This document shows positions 33,633-44,500 of a stretch of 64,000 bases of DNA, in pieces. The notes beneath the pieces are model-generated. The model made no database searches. It worked only from the letters and a program-made list of their open reading frames with translations, and was not told the origin of the DNA. Where the stretch lies: positions 2,776,183 to 2,840,182 of the forward strand of contig JAMWFC010000117.1 of NCBI GenBank assembly GCA_027475525.1, given 5' to 3'. Positions within the stretch are counted from its first letter, which is position 1; each line of letters starts with the position of its first letter. Source of the DNA: Macrolepiota albuminosa. Its lineage: Eukaryota > Basidiomycota > Agaricomycetes > Agaricales > Agaricaceae. The position numbers and the translations under genes were made by a program.

Positions 33633-35951
33633 ATGGAACAACAAGTTCAGCGCATGCCGCCACGCAACCACTTCTCGGCACCGAAATGGGACGAGACCAA
33701 GCCACGGGAGCTCTCCCAGTATTTCAAGGAGTTGGAGTATTTATTCAGAGACTGTAACATTACCGACCACACGCAGATGAAGGAGTACGCGGCAAGATAC
33801 GTATCGTACGACACGGCAGAGACGTGGACAGGTCTTACGGAGTTTGCCGCCTTTGTCCCTGCCGCACCGCCAGCTCCAGCTCAAGGCGCTTCGTATGAGG
33901 ACTGGAAGACGGCAGTTATCCAGCTGTACCCTGGCGCTGAGGAGGCTACCCGATACACGGTAAACGAGTTACAGAAACTAGTACAGGAATCTTTCGACAG
34001 TGGCACATCGTCGCTTGGCGCGTTCTCTACGTATTACCGCGAATTCCAGAAAGTCGCTAGGTGGCTTCTGCAGAACGGCAAGCTCTATATTAACGAGGAG
34101 CGTCGCCTATTTCAGCAGGGCATCCCGACTTCACTGTGGACGCGTATTGCTCGTCGCCTAGAGATAGTTCATCAGGCTCATCACCCAGACGAGCCCTATA
34201 ACGTTGCCGACGTCTTTGAAGCCGGTAAATGGGTTCTCAAGGGAACGGACACTGGCGTTGGACTGCAGCGCGCTAGGACGAGCCCACCCCCTGAGCGAAC
34301 TAACGGTATCATTCCCATCCCGCCTCCTGTTGCCGACTTCGTTAAGAAAGAGGAGCTCAATGCTGCTATTACCGCCGCTGTCGCTTCCGCGATGACACGT
34401 ATCGAAACTATGATTACCACCAACCTGACTGCTAACCGACCCGCTAACGTACCCGCACCTGGCCCTTGCCACTTCTGTGGGGAAATTGGCCACACCATGA
34501 CTAGAGGACGCTGCGCTACCCTCGAGAATTACGTTCGCCAAGGTAGAATTCGACGAGCTATCGACGGCAAGATAGTCCTCACCACTGGCGCCACCATCCC
34601 CAACTACCCAGACAAGAAGTCCTTCCAGGAGCGGGTAGATGAATGGCATAGGCGCAACCCAGGACAAATCGTTACCGGCACGCTATCTGGCAACGCTAAC
34701 CCCGACCCCGAACAGGCGACCCAACAGCAGATGATTCACGAGGTCCTACATTTCGACAGCGTTGGCGACCACCCTACTTTTTCGCGGGAAGAGCGTATCG
34801 CCAAGCTGCAGCAGGAATTAGATTCGCTAAAGAACCAGGTCTTTGATGGGGTTGAAGTTAAGCAGCCTAAACAACCTCTTAAAGGATACAAGCCGATGCC
34901 TCCCGCTAGCAAGTTACCGGCACCTGCTCCTGCCGCACCTCCTGCCACTGCCCCTGCTCCTGCTCCTGCCTCAGAACCATCGTCGTCCGCTACCGCTCCC
35001 GAACCGCCCTTGCCGCCTCTCCATCCCTACTCAGGGATTCCCGACCGTTATCACGCTCCCGCACAACGAAACTTTGCCGCTCCCGAGAAACGTCCTGAGG
35101 GTGGCTACCGACCTACTGCGCCAATATTCGATATCGAGAAATCCAACCACGTCTTTAACCGCATCATGAAAACCAATGTTACCTTATCAGTAGAAGAGCT
35201 TTGTAGTATTGCTCCCGACGTCCGCAACCAAGTCAAGACGGCAGTCACTCCTCGACGACCCTTGGCGACAGCCGTTGCCGAAGTTGATGAACTCGACGAC
35301 GCGCTTCCTGGTTTCTCTGTTACCATCGACCCTCCCGACACTGAAGACACTCTTGCCGACCCCATCGCTAACGCCACCTCTGTGGACCCAGTGGAGACCT
35401 ACCTTAGGTCAGTCGACCACGGCGAAGACCCAGCAATCCTTACCGTCGCCCAAGAATCACACGCTATCCGCTCGGTAGCGCTAACCGTAGACAACAAGCA
35501 CGAGGTAGAGGCAATCGTGGATAGCGGGTCTCAGATTATTTCTATGGCAGCAGAAGTCGCTAACGATCTAGGCCTCATTTACGACCCTACCGTTATACTA
35601 AACATGCAGAGCGCTAACGGTACGGTAGACAGATCCCTAGGCCTCGCCAAGAATGTGCCGTGCACCCTTGGCGACATTACGTTTTATCTTCAGATCCACA
35701 TTTTACGCTCCCCAGCATACGACTTATTACTCGGCAGACCTTTTGACGTCTTGGCACGATCAGTCGTCAAGACGGTTACCGACGAGGAAACGACCCTCAC
35801 AATTAGCGACCCCAATTCCGGAATCCGACGAACGGTGCCAACGTTCCCTAGGGGACAACGAAAAGGCGCCCGCGCTAAGCCCCCGGAGTTTACCGACCAG
35901 CACGCCAACGAGCCTCCCCACCGGTGTTTTCACAGACCATCGAGGAGGTGA
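33633..35951 (+). CDS. gag-pro: Gag-protease polyprotein of Gypsy element 2
   Basis: An uninterrupted 772-aa frame begins at ATG 33633. The capsid region (about residues 1-260) has SQYFKELEYLFRDC and YDTAETWTGL. The nucleocapsid knuckle is CHFCGEIGHTMTRGRC, a variant with six residues before the last Cys. A long Pro/Ala-rich linker follows (about 420-470). Retropepsin is near residues 625-720, with IVDSGSQIISM and LLGRPFDV. Gag assembles the particle and protease cleaves the polyprotein. The last 73 nt overlap the pol frame, which lies in the -1 frame, so pol is probably made by -1 frameshifting. No canonical X_XXY_YYZ heptamer is evident. Confidence 0.9.
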   Translation: MEQQVQRMPPRNHFSAPKWDETKPRELSQYFKELEYLFRDCNITDHTQMKEYAARYVSYDTAETWTGLTEFAAFVPAAPPAPAQGASYEDWKTAVIQLYPGAEEATRYTVNELQKLVQESFDSGTSSLGAFSTYYREFQKVARWLLQNGKLYINEERRLFQQGIPTSLWTRIARRLEIVHQAHHPDEPYNVADVFEAGKWVLKGTDTGVGLQRARTSPPPERTNGIIPIPPPVADFVKKEELNAAITAAVASAMTRIETMITTNLTANRPANVPAPGPCHFCGEIGHTMTRGRCATLENYVRQGRIRRAIDGKIVLTTGATIPNYPDKKSFQERVDEWHRRNPGQIVTGTLSGNANPDPEQATQQQMIHEVLHFDSVGDHPTFSREERIAKLQQELDSLKNQVFDGVEVKQPKQPLKGYKPMPPASKLPAPAPAAPPATAPAPAPASEPSSSATAPEPPLPPLHPYSGIPDRYHAPAQRNFAAPEKRPEGGYRPTAPIFDIEKSNHVFNRIMKTNVTLSVEELCSIAPDVRNQVKTAVTPRRPLATAVAEVDELDDALPGFSVTIDPPDTEDTLADPIANATSVDPVETYLRSVDHGEDPAILTVAQESHAIRSVALTVDNKHEVEAIVDSGSQIISMAAEVANDLGLIYDPTVILNMQSANGTVDRSLGLAKNVPCTLGDITFYLQIHILRSPAYDLLLGRPFDVLARSVVKTVTDEETTLTISDPNSGIRRTVPTFPRGQRKGARAKPPEFTDQHANEPPHRCFHRPSRR

Positions 35952-38023
35952 TTGGCGACGATCACGGAGATGTAGCGCTAACGCTGGAATTTGACCATTC
36001 AACTGGTCTTGTAACTGTTTTGTCTACTGCTTTTCTTGACCAAGACGTTTTAACTACTTTACCCACTACCGACGCAGAACCTTCCCAGAAAAACCAAAAT
36101 ATTACCGACTCCTCTCTTGCCTACTTGTACCTTACCGCTTCCGAGTCATTTCAAAATATAGCGTCTACCGATACTTATCTCACCACTCTCCCCGGAGCCT
36201 CGCCTCCTGCCGTTCTTGGACTTGCCGCTCCTCAGGCTACAGTTCCCCTTTCCACATCTGTGTATAACCAAGCTAACGCTCCCAAAAGGAAAGGGGTTCA
36301 AGTTAAAAAGAAATATAAGCCAGTTGCGCTTAAAACAAAACCCATCGCTACGCACTCTCCCGAGACTTTCAGAATCGAGCGCCAGATCATTGGCGACCCT
36401 CTTGCCGACATGCCGGCCTTATCACCGAATCCGCCACCCTTTCAGCCCACAGGACGTTTTACCGCAGAACGCCAGCAGCAGTTCGCCAAGGAGCACGACA
36501 CAGGATTTTTGACCAAAGATGAGTTGAACGTCCTTACCGATCTCGTCGCTAAGCAAGACAAAGCCTTCGCTTGGGAGGACTCAGAACGCGGCAGTCTACG
36601 TACAGATTTCTTCCCGCCTGTCGTCATCCCGACCATTCCTCACGTACCGTGGACTGAGCACAACCGACCGTTACCGCCTGGGATCGAAGCCGAGGTCTGC
36701 CAGATCATTAGGACCAAAATACAGGCTGGCGTTTACGAACCCTCCAATAGTTCTTACCGCTCTCGTTGGTTTTGTGTCCTCAAAAAGAACGGCAATCTAC
36801 GCATAGTTCACAGTCTCGAGCCGCTAAATAGAGTTACAATACGACACTCTGGCGTACCGCCTTTCCCTGACCACGTTGCCGAGTCCTTTGCCGGGCGCAT
36901 TTGTGGCGCCACCCTTGACCTTTACGTTGGCTACGACGAACGTCTGATACACCCTTCTTCCCGAGATCTCACCACATTTCAGACTCCGTTTGGCGCACTG
37001 CGCCTAGTCACCTTGCCGATGGGCTGGACAAACTCAGTCCCTATATTCCATGACGACATCACATTCATCCTCCAACCCGAGATACCGCACCATGTCCTTA
37101 GCTTCATTGATGACGTTGGCGTCAAAGGTCCCAAAGACTGGCGACTCGTTAACGGCTTACCGACGACCCATCCGGAGAACCCCAACATTCGCTTAGCGCT
37201 ATGGGAGTTTTTCTTGCTGCTCAATCGAGTTCTCCAACGTATGAAGTATAGCGGTGGCACCTTTAGCGGTCACAAGCTCCTTCTTTGTGCGCCAAGGTTC
37301 AAAATACTTGGTCACATCTGCACTCCCGGCGGTCGCATTCCCGACGAGTCTCGCTTAGCACTCTTGGAGCGCTGGGGTCCTTGCCGCGACTTATCTGAAG
37401 TTCGCGCCTTTCTTGGTACCGTTGGCGTTCTTAGAATATTCGTCAAGAACTTTGCCCATCGCGCACATGCCCTTAACCGACTCACCCGCGCTAACGAGCC
37501 CTTCGAATTTGGGCCAGACCAGGTCACTGCCCAACGCGACTTAGTAAAAGCTCTGCAGGACGCCAAGCCCCTAGTCCCCATCGATTATACCTCTGCCGAC
37601 CCTGTTATCTTGGCGGTGGACACCTCGTACATTGCCGTTGGCTACTTCTTGTGCCAATGCCTTAGCGACAATCGGAAACAGCGACGCTACAACCGCTTTG
37701 GGTCTATTACGCTAAACGACAGAGAGTCTCGCTACAGCCAGCCTAAACTAGAGCTCTATGGACTCTTCAAAGCCTTCCGGTCGCTAAAGATGTATTTGAT
37801 TGGCGTGCGGAACCTTATTGTTGAGGTCGACGCTAGGTACATCAAGGGCATGCTGCAGAATCCTGATATCCAGCCGTCCGCTAGCATGAACCGGTGGGTA
37901 GTCGCCATCCTCATGTTTCACTTTGAGTTGGTACACGTCAAGAGCTCTTTCCACGGACCAGATGGACTTTCTGGCGACCACGGGGTGCCTAGGCTCCAGG
38001 CCGGCAACGTCCTCGGGATCTGA
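35879..38023 (+). CDS. pol: Pol of Gypsy element 2: RT and RNase H only
   Basis: The frame opens after a stop at 35876-35878 and runs 714 codons with no ATG needed, as expected for a frameshifted pol. RT motifs include SSYRSRWFCVLKKNG, LVTLPMGWTNSVPIFHDD and FIDDVGVKG (catalytic FIDD). RNase H follows (LAVDTSYIAVGYF, ELYGLFKAF, VEVDARYIKGML) and ends FHGPDGLSG. Integrase should come next, but the frame stops 15 codons later, inside the 3' end of the opposite-strand accessory gene. RT-RNase H core motifs look intact. Confidence 0.9.
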   Translation, partial: APGVYRPARQRASPPVFSQTIEEVIGDDHGDVALTLEFDHSTGLVTVLSTAFLDQDVLTTLPTTDAEPSQKNQNITDSSLAYLYLTASESFQNIASTDTYLTTLPGASPPAVLGLAAPQATVPLSTSVYNQANAPKRKGVQVKKKYKPVALKTKPIATHSPETFRIERQIIGDPLADMPALSPNPPPFQPTGRFTAERQQQFAKEHDTGFLTKDELNVLTDLVAKQDKAFAWEDSERGSLRTDFFPPVVIPTIPHVPWTEHNRPLPPGIEAEVCQIIRTKIQAGVYEPSNSSYRSRWFCVLKKNGNLRIVHSLEPLNRVTIRHSGVPPFPDHVAESFAGRICGATLDLYVGYDERLIHPSSRDLTTFQTPFGALRLVTLPMGWTNSVPIFHDDITFILQPEIPHHVLSFIDDVGVKGPKDWRLVNGLPTTHPENPNIRLALWEFFLLLNRVLQRMKYSGGTFSGHKLLLCAPRFKILGHICTPGGRIPDESRLALLERWGPCRDLSEVRAFLGTVGVLRIFVKNFAHRAHALNRLTRANEPFEFGPDQVTAQRDLVKALQDAKPLVPIDYTSADPVILAVDTSYIAVGYFLCQCLSDNRKQRRYNRFGSITLNDRESRYSQPKLELYGLFKAFRSLKMYLIGVRNLIVEVDARYIKGMLQNPDIQPSASMNRWVVAILMFHFELVHVKSSFHGPDGLSGDHGVPRLQAGNVLGI

Positions 38024-39999
38024 CACCTCCCAGGGGGCAACGTTACCGTAAGGCGGTAGCCACCGCCACTGAGGCTCCTCCCGGGCGACTTCTGCCACTG
38101 CCTCCCCTTCTCCCTCTACTTCTGCCGCTACCGCCTCCTTGGCGGGGGCCTCCTCCTCGTCACCTTTGCGCTGGGTCGCCAAGGTCTCGTCTGGCTCCCC
38201 ATCTGCGTCCTCGTCGCCAGCCATTGCCGAGGGGCTCCCTTCGCCCCTTGGTATCGCCACTATCGGTCCCGCCTCCTGAGGCTCTTCCCTTGGCGGCGGG
38301 TCCATTACCGCGTCGTCCTCGTCAGCGGCCGGCAGAGAAGGCCCCCTCAGGTGAATGGGAGAGAGCAACTTACTTGGCCCAGCCTCCGAGTCCCTGACCG
38401 GTAGGCGACTGGCAGCAAGCGCCTTCTCCAGCTCCTCCATCTCCACGTCCTCGGGGGTAGGGGGAGGAGATTCTACTACCCGCGCACGTTTGGCCTTGCC
38501 CTTCCCCTTGGCGGGCGAAGGGACTTGTCGTTTTGAAGGGACCGTAGTCCCTTGGCGCTCTCCAGCGCCACGGTTGCCGACTGTTGCAGACTCGTCCCCT
38601 TGACGCGTCGGCAGCGCCAGGGAACTCTTACTAATCGTCGCCGCGTCGCCAGCGGCCTGCTTCTTCCTTTCCTCCTCAACGAACTCCCGCGCTCTCTTGA
38701 CCAAGACGGCACGCTTAAAGGTCCGCTCCACTACCGCGTCGGGAGCCCCACCGCGTTCACGACTCTTGGCGCCGTCCAAAGTGCAAGCTCGTTTTAGCGT
38801 CCCGCACCGGTAACAGGGCTGGCCACCGGTGGGGTACCAACACCCCTCTGGGTCGTTGTCGGCCCAGCACTTATCGCACTACAGAAGTGTTAACAGACGC
38901 GGTAAGAAGAGCTACAACACTTACCGCTCCTTGGGAGTCCTTGAACTCCCGTCTTGCCGCCGGACTTGCCGTCTTCTTGTCCTTCATCTCCGGCAAGACC
39001 ACCCCCGCCTCCATTCCTCCATCCAAAACCGCCTCATCTCGTCGTGCCACCAACAAACCCTTCAGCTCTGCGTCGCTAAAGGAAGTTTGCGTTGGCGCCT
39101 GTCAAATGGTTGGTTAGCAAGGAAAGTACCTTGGCGCAACGAACTTACCGTGTAACGAGGGGCGGCAGCCTTACGAGACTGAGAGTGGGATAAGCAGAAG
39201 TCGCCAGCGGTAAGAACCCTCAAACTTACCTTCTTTTTCAAAGTCTTGCCAGGCTTGACCGGAGAGCCCGATTTGCTTGCCGGCAGTGCTGGGCTCTGGG
39301 CACTACCGGCGCGGGAATCCTTCACATCAGACATCTGTCTCCTGGCAACTGGCGACTTCTCGCTAGCAACCAGGGACTCGCCAACGACCTCTCGCTCCTC
39401 CAACGCCTTGGTCCTCTCCTTGGCGTCACGGGAGGCCTCTTCTAGCACGCTCTCGCGAATTGCCGCCATCTCGGCGTCCACCTGCAAATTGGCAAGAGGC
39501 GCTAACACCTCTTGTTTGCTATGGGGAGACAGATCAGACCACAGCTAAGTTAGAAAGTACAGTTAGAGATACTCACTCAGGCGCTGGCGCGCTTACCGTC
39601 ATTGGCAAGGTGCCAGAGAGGATGTCCTCCAGTTCGTCCTCAATGGTTGGAACAGGAGGAGGCGCCTAGGAACCCAATCAGCTAGCGACACGGCAAGAAC
39701 TAGAAGCTACTTACAAATCGAGCATAGGGCGCTAGCCACTCTGCGCCACGATGATCCAGGTACCGCGACCGGCACCACTCCCGAACCTCGATTTCGCGAT
39801 CCCATCCCACGCCAAGAACGCGCACCTCCAGCCACCGCTCGTACAGCTTCATGACGGCAACCACCAAATTTACTGGCGCGTCCGCGCCAACGCCTTCGAT
39901 CCGCTTAAGAAAATTGTTCGCCTTTTCGATATAGGCCGAGGCGGCGTCTTGAGCCTCACGGGAGGGAACAGGTGGCGGAGTTGGAATGCGGAAAGACAT
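37784..39999 (-). CDS. Retrotransposon-borne zinc-cluster-like accessory protein (six exons, antisense)
   Basis: Six exons (39999-39715, 39665-39597, 39544-39230, 39178-39149, 39098-38925, 38878-37784) are separated by GT-AG introns of about 49-52 nt, all phase 0, giving 655 aa. Exon 1 encodes a helical region (EAQDAASAYIEKANNFLKRI). Exon 3 is a Glu-rich coiled segment and a Lys-rich SPVKPGKTLKKK. Exon 6 opens with a cysteine array, C-X2-C-X8-C-X8-C-X2-C-X6-C (CDKCWADNDPEGC, CYRCGTLKRAC), resembling but longer-spaced than a Zn2Cys6 cluster. A basic PAKGKGKAKRAR and a long acidic tail follow. The last 80 or so codons overlap pol antisense and may not be original. Function is unknown; a nuclear DNA- or chromatin-binding role is only inference. 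A mutated copy is at 11651-13731. Confidence 0.7.
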
Positions 40000-40156
40000 T
40001 TTATTTTAATTGAGCGCCAGGAAAAGATGGGGAGGAGAAACGAAGTCCACACTCATGCGCCAGGACTATAAACCAAATCTCAAGAACGCACGGGCCACTT
40101 GTCACAAAAACGGTAACGGTAGCCTTATTTGGTGACTGAGGACAGTCAATTTTTCA

Positions 40157-40168
40157 GTTGGGGGGAGA
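40157..40168 (+). promoter_or_regulatory. Polypurine tract of Gypsy element 2
   Basis: AGTTGGGGGGAGA lies directly before the 3' LTR, where plus-strand DNA priming starts. The same tract, slightly mutated, precedes the old LTR at 13899. Confidence 0.7.
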
Positions 40169-41120
40169 TGATAGGACCCCATACAGGTTAGGCGCATCAA
40201 CGGCAGGCTCGGCACCGGCTCCGGAAACCTTGCCGCACTCGTTCCGAACTTAGCGCACGCGTTCTACCCATTTTAAGCCATTTCTGACGGCCGCGCACGG
40301 CAAGAAGCAGATCCAATCAATGATAGCGCCGACGGCAGCAAGAATGACAACTGACAGATGGCATCAGTCACTGACGACAGCGCTTAGCGAGAAGCTTGAT
40401 GATCTATCAAAAACTGACGGACAGCTTGGCGTTTGACCTTGGCGTCTGACACCGCTTACCGTCTCGATTTGGCGCCCAACGTCGCTTAGGTGTTCTGACA
40501 GACAGAAGGGTGATGGAGTGATGGTTTAGTACCGCGATCTGCCGCCTGGTGGCGCCAAGGGTCCTCAAAGGACGGTAGGGATCTGAAACCGTTGGAGCTA
40601 CCCCTTTGAAATTTTCCAGTTTACCGCACTCTGGCGTCATTAGCCACTGGCGACGGCAAACTCATTGTAGTATAAAAGTACTTACCGACTTGTACATAGA
40701 AGAATAGCAGACGAATAGACCACAGTTTCCCCCACTTACTTCAGTCTCCCTTACGCTCAAGAGCTCATTTACGCTACGGTCGGCAACGTCGAACTCATCG
40801 GCAGTTACAGACGTTCGCCAACACTCGACATACTCGCGCCTTGCAACTACGGCAGGCATTATCGACGCTTAGAACTTCGCTAAGCTTACCGTGCTCTTGC
40901 CGCTTCCCGTTGCCGTGTTCACTTACCGCATTTTCTTAAGCGCTTTACCTTAGCGCTTGACACTTGCCGACTCCGTTACCGACTTTTACCCTTTTTCACA
41001 GACGCGTTCTCTGGGACCTGCCCGGGACTCCTCAACACACTTATAGCGCGCCCAACGCACACTCTTGGTTAGGTAACACTTTAGCTACATTTGTTACTGA
41101 CCAAACTTTGGGCGTCATCA
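40169..41120 (+). repeat. 3' LTR of Gypsy element 2
   Basis: This 952-bp copy is identical by eye to the 5' LTR at all lines compared (constant offset of 7868). A 77-bp duplication repeats its last 75 bases at 41123-41197. The opposite-strand accessory gene begins only 170 bp to its left, so that gene's promoter may lie in this LTR. Confidence 0.9.
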
Positions 41121-41199
41121 ACGCGCGCCCAACGCACACTCTTGGTTAGGTAACACTTTAGCTACATTTGTTACTGACCAAACTTTGGGCGTCATCAAC
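41046..41199. repeat. 77-bp tandem duplication 5
   Basis: Copies at 41046-41122 and 41123-41199, spanning the end of the 3' LTR and its target duplication. Confidence 0.9.
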
Positions 41200-41538
41200 G
41201 CCAAGCTGTCCGTCAGTTTTTGATAGATCATCAAGCTTCTCGCTAAGCGCTGTCGTCAGTGACTGATGCCATCTGTCAGTTGTCATTCTTGCTGCCGTTG
41301 GCGCTATCATTGATTGGATCTGCTTCTTGCCGTGCGCGGCCGTCAGAAATGGCTTAAAATGGGTAGAACGCGTGCGCTAAGTTCGGAACAAGTGCGGCAA
41401 GGTTTCCGGAGCCGGTGCCAAGCCTGCCGTTGATGCGCCTAACCTGTATAGGGTCCTATCAGGAACAAGTGCGGCAAGGTTTCCGGAGCCGGTGCCAAGC
41501 CTGCCGTTGATGCGCCTAACCTGTATAGGGTCCTATCA
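41198..41538 (-). repeat. Solo LTR in LINE ORF2, second part
   Basis: Continuation of the LTR interrupted at 32300. It starts at ACGC (41198-41201), the second copy of the Gypsy element 2 target site, and ends CCTATCA. It contains an exact 77-bp duplication (41385-41538). CCGT follows at 41539. Confidence 0.85.
41385..41538. repeat. 77-bp tandem duplication 6
   Basis: Copies at 41385-41461 and 41462-41538, at the end of the split solo LTR. Confidence 0.9.
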
Positions 41539-41542
41539 CCGT

Positions 41543-44500
41543 GGTGGGGAGACATTGGAAACGAACAGAAAGGTCCGGCAGCCCTGATGGCATGGACACC
41601 AATATTACCGACAGCAAAGATACCAGCAGACAAACGACCACGAGTCATGGCCTATGTGAAAAAAAGGCAGGACTTTGAAGTAACGTTGCGCTCAGATCTC
41701 GCGAGAGATTTGGACATACAAATACTTGATGTAACGCAAGCTAACTACCCAACAGTTACGATAGCAAACGTGTACAACCAACCCAAAGGCAGGGGCCCAA
41801 CACCACAGGAGGACGACGCCTCAATCAGACTGCGAGAGATTGACTTCCCGACAGAGAGGCCAGTCATTCTGAGTGGCGACTGGAACCAGCACCACCCAAT
41901 GTGGAGCAAAGGTGAACCACAACCAACAGAAAGAACACAGGCACTAGTCGAATGGATGCAAGAACACGACTTCACAATGTTGAACGAAAAAGGAGCGTGT
42001 ACGTACCACGAACATCGCAGAAGGGGGGCAACATCGGTACTGGACATCACGTGGGCAAACACGGAGGCAATGGCCCTGGATGCCACAAAGGAGTGGGCGG
42101 TCGATCCAGAACTAGCGTGTGGGTTGGACCACTTTGCCCTCAAGTGGACAATAGACCATGGTGTGTCAGAGGTACAAAACGTGACCGGGAGCCGATACAA
42201 CTTCAAGGAGACGAAACCAGAAGAGTGGAAGACGACATTCGAACTAGAGATGGATAAAGATGCGGAAAGGTGGGTGGCAGTCCAGGATTTGCAAGCTCAC
42301 CGATCCATAGAAGAACTCGACAAAGACGTGGAGTTAATAATGGAGGCAATGAAGGTAGCGACGGAGGAAAACGCAAGCCGAAGGAAACCATCGGACAAAG
42401 CCAGGCCGTGGTGGACTGAAGCACTGGGAGAGGCCAATGAGAAGAGGATGAGACTCCGAGAGAGTCAGAGGGCCCACATGACCAGATGGGGAGAGCAGAG
42501 CGACAAAATAAACAAGGAGATAAGGAAGGTTACTAACTATTTTCGAAGACTATACAGACATGAAAAGGCAAGATGGATAAACGACACGCTAGAGGAGGCA
42601 ACGCTGGAGAACATGTGGAGACTGAGAGGGTGGTCAAAGGGAGCGAGGAATTACCCGTCGCCAGCAATTAAAAGGAGAGATGGAACCACAGCAATAGAAC
42701 ATGAGGATAAGTGTGATGCGCTGCGTGAGACTCTCTTCAAACCGCCTCCAACACTCAAAAACAACGAGGTACCGGATCTAACGAGGAGACAGGACCACGA
42801 CCACGAACATGTGAAACTCACACGCGAGGAGGTGAGAGAGGCGATATACCGACACAGCGCAAAGAAGGCACCAGGGGTGAGTCAACAACCATTCAATACA
42901 GTTCGGTGGGCATGGGAAGCAGAAGGAGACACAATCTTCGCACTAATGCACCACTGCATTGAGAATGGTTACCACCCACGACTATGGAGACAGGCCGTAG
43001 CGGTGGCACTTCGGAAACCAGGCAAACCGGACTACTCAGAACCGAAAGCATACAGGCTGATACAGCTACTGGAATGCCTGGGAAAAGTGTTGGAAGGTAT
43101 AGTAGCCAAAAGGATAAGCTTCATGGTAGGCAAAGAAGATCTGGTACCGCCAACACAGTTCGGAGGCCGCCCAAGCAGCTCCACTAACGATGCGTTACTA
43201 ACACATATTGAGGATATCCAGGCCGCAAGGAACGATGGTAAGGTAACATCAATACTAACCTTTGATATCTCAGGTTTTTTCGATAACGTCAACCATGCAC
43301 GACTGTTAAGGGAACTGCGCCGAAAAGGGATCCCACTACCGCTCGTGAAATGGGTGTCTTCATTTCTCAGTGACAGGCAAGCGGCGGTTTGCCTAGACGG
43401 AACGAGAGGGGAGATGAAACCCGTTAAGAACGGCATTCCGCAGGGTTCACCGGTCTCACCAATACTGTCAATAGTGTATGGGAGTGAGATCCTGGAACTC
43501 ATGGAGAACAGACGGAAGAGACGAAAAGAGGACACGACGTTGCTAATGTACATAGATGACGGCACGCTCAGGACCGCCTCAAAGTCATTAGATACAAACG
43601 TCACGACACTTAGGCGGGATTTTATTTTCGTAAATGAATGGCTTACTAAAGTTGGACTCTCAACAGAACCAGAGAAGACAGGGCTAATGCATCACTCGTG
43701 GAAACAAGACAGAGGACACTCCCCAGCGATCAGACTACCCATGCCAGATGGGTCGGAAACGACCATCAGAGCAGGAGAAACGATACGCATCCTCGGTCTA
43801 CACATTGACAGAAAACTGACCTTTAATCAGCATGCACAAATAGTGGCTCAAAAGGCAAAGAAAGCAGTCGCGTGTACACGGATGCTGGCAAACACAATCC
43901 GGGGGATAAGCCAAAGCCAACTCAGGATGATGTACAGAGCTTGCGTTGCACCGATCATGACATATGCCAGCCCAATCTGGTGGACAGGTAAAAAGATACA
44001 TAGTAACAAGCTAACAAGGGTACAGAACGAGGCGCTCCGACACATGGCTGGAGCATTCAGAACAACCCCGATCAAGGCCCTAGAAGTTGACATGTCGATT
44101 CCACCAATCGAGATCACGATGAACATGACCCTAGGAAGCTACGCAAACAGACTACACAAGCTGAAAACATCCAACCCGGTGCTGGAGAGGCTACCTGAGG
44201 AATGGCGACAAGGTAAACCTGCGACTAACCCTCCACCATTCCAGCCCAGGACAGCAGTGAAGAGGAAGAAGCAAACGAAAATGACGCAACTCGAAAGGCT
44301 GGCGAGGAAAACGTACAATCCGGAGATGGGGGAGGTGATCAACCCATTCATTTCCCCACCGTGGCGAAGAACAGCGAAGGATTTCGACGGACGCCTAAAA
44401 ATCGTAGGTGCACCCAAGGGAAGCACCAAATCCGCCGAAGCCAAGAAACACAGAGAGAGAGTGAGTGATTACAGATACGACCCCGCCCGAATCTACGTCT

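Larger units (their letters stand above)
32301..41120 (+). mobile_element. Young Ty3/Gypsy element 2, apparently integrase-less, with antisense accessory gene
   Basis: The element comprises 5' LTR, primer-binding site, gag-protease, RT-RNase H, a multi-exon gene on the opposite strand, a polypurine tract and 3' LTR. Both LTRs are 952 bp and showed no difference at the positions compared by eye. ACGC flanks both ends (32297-32300; on the right 41121-41124 and again at 41198-41201 because of a 77-bp duplication). It sits in an older LTR of its own family. No integrase HHCC or DDE motif is present in any frame between RNase H (ending about 37970) and the 3' LTR. It would need integrase in trans. 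Confidence 0.88.

Noticed and set aside
40407..40859. Small minus-strand ORFs repeated at 32539-32991 and 40407-40859 as genes
   Set aside because: They are identical because they lie in the two LTRs. They have no start context or known domain, and they overlap the LTR promoter.
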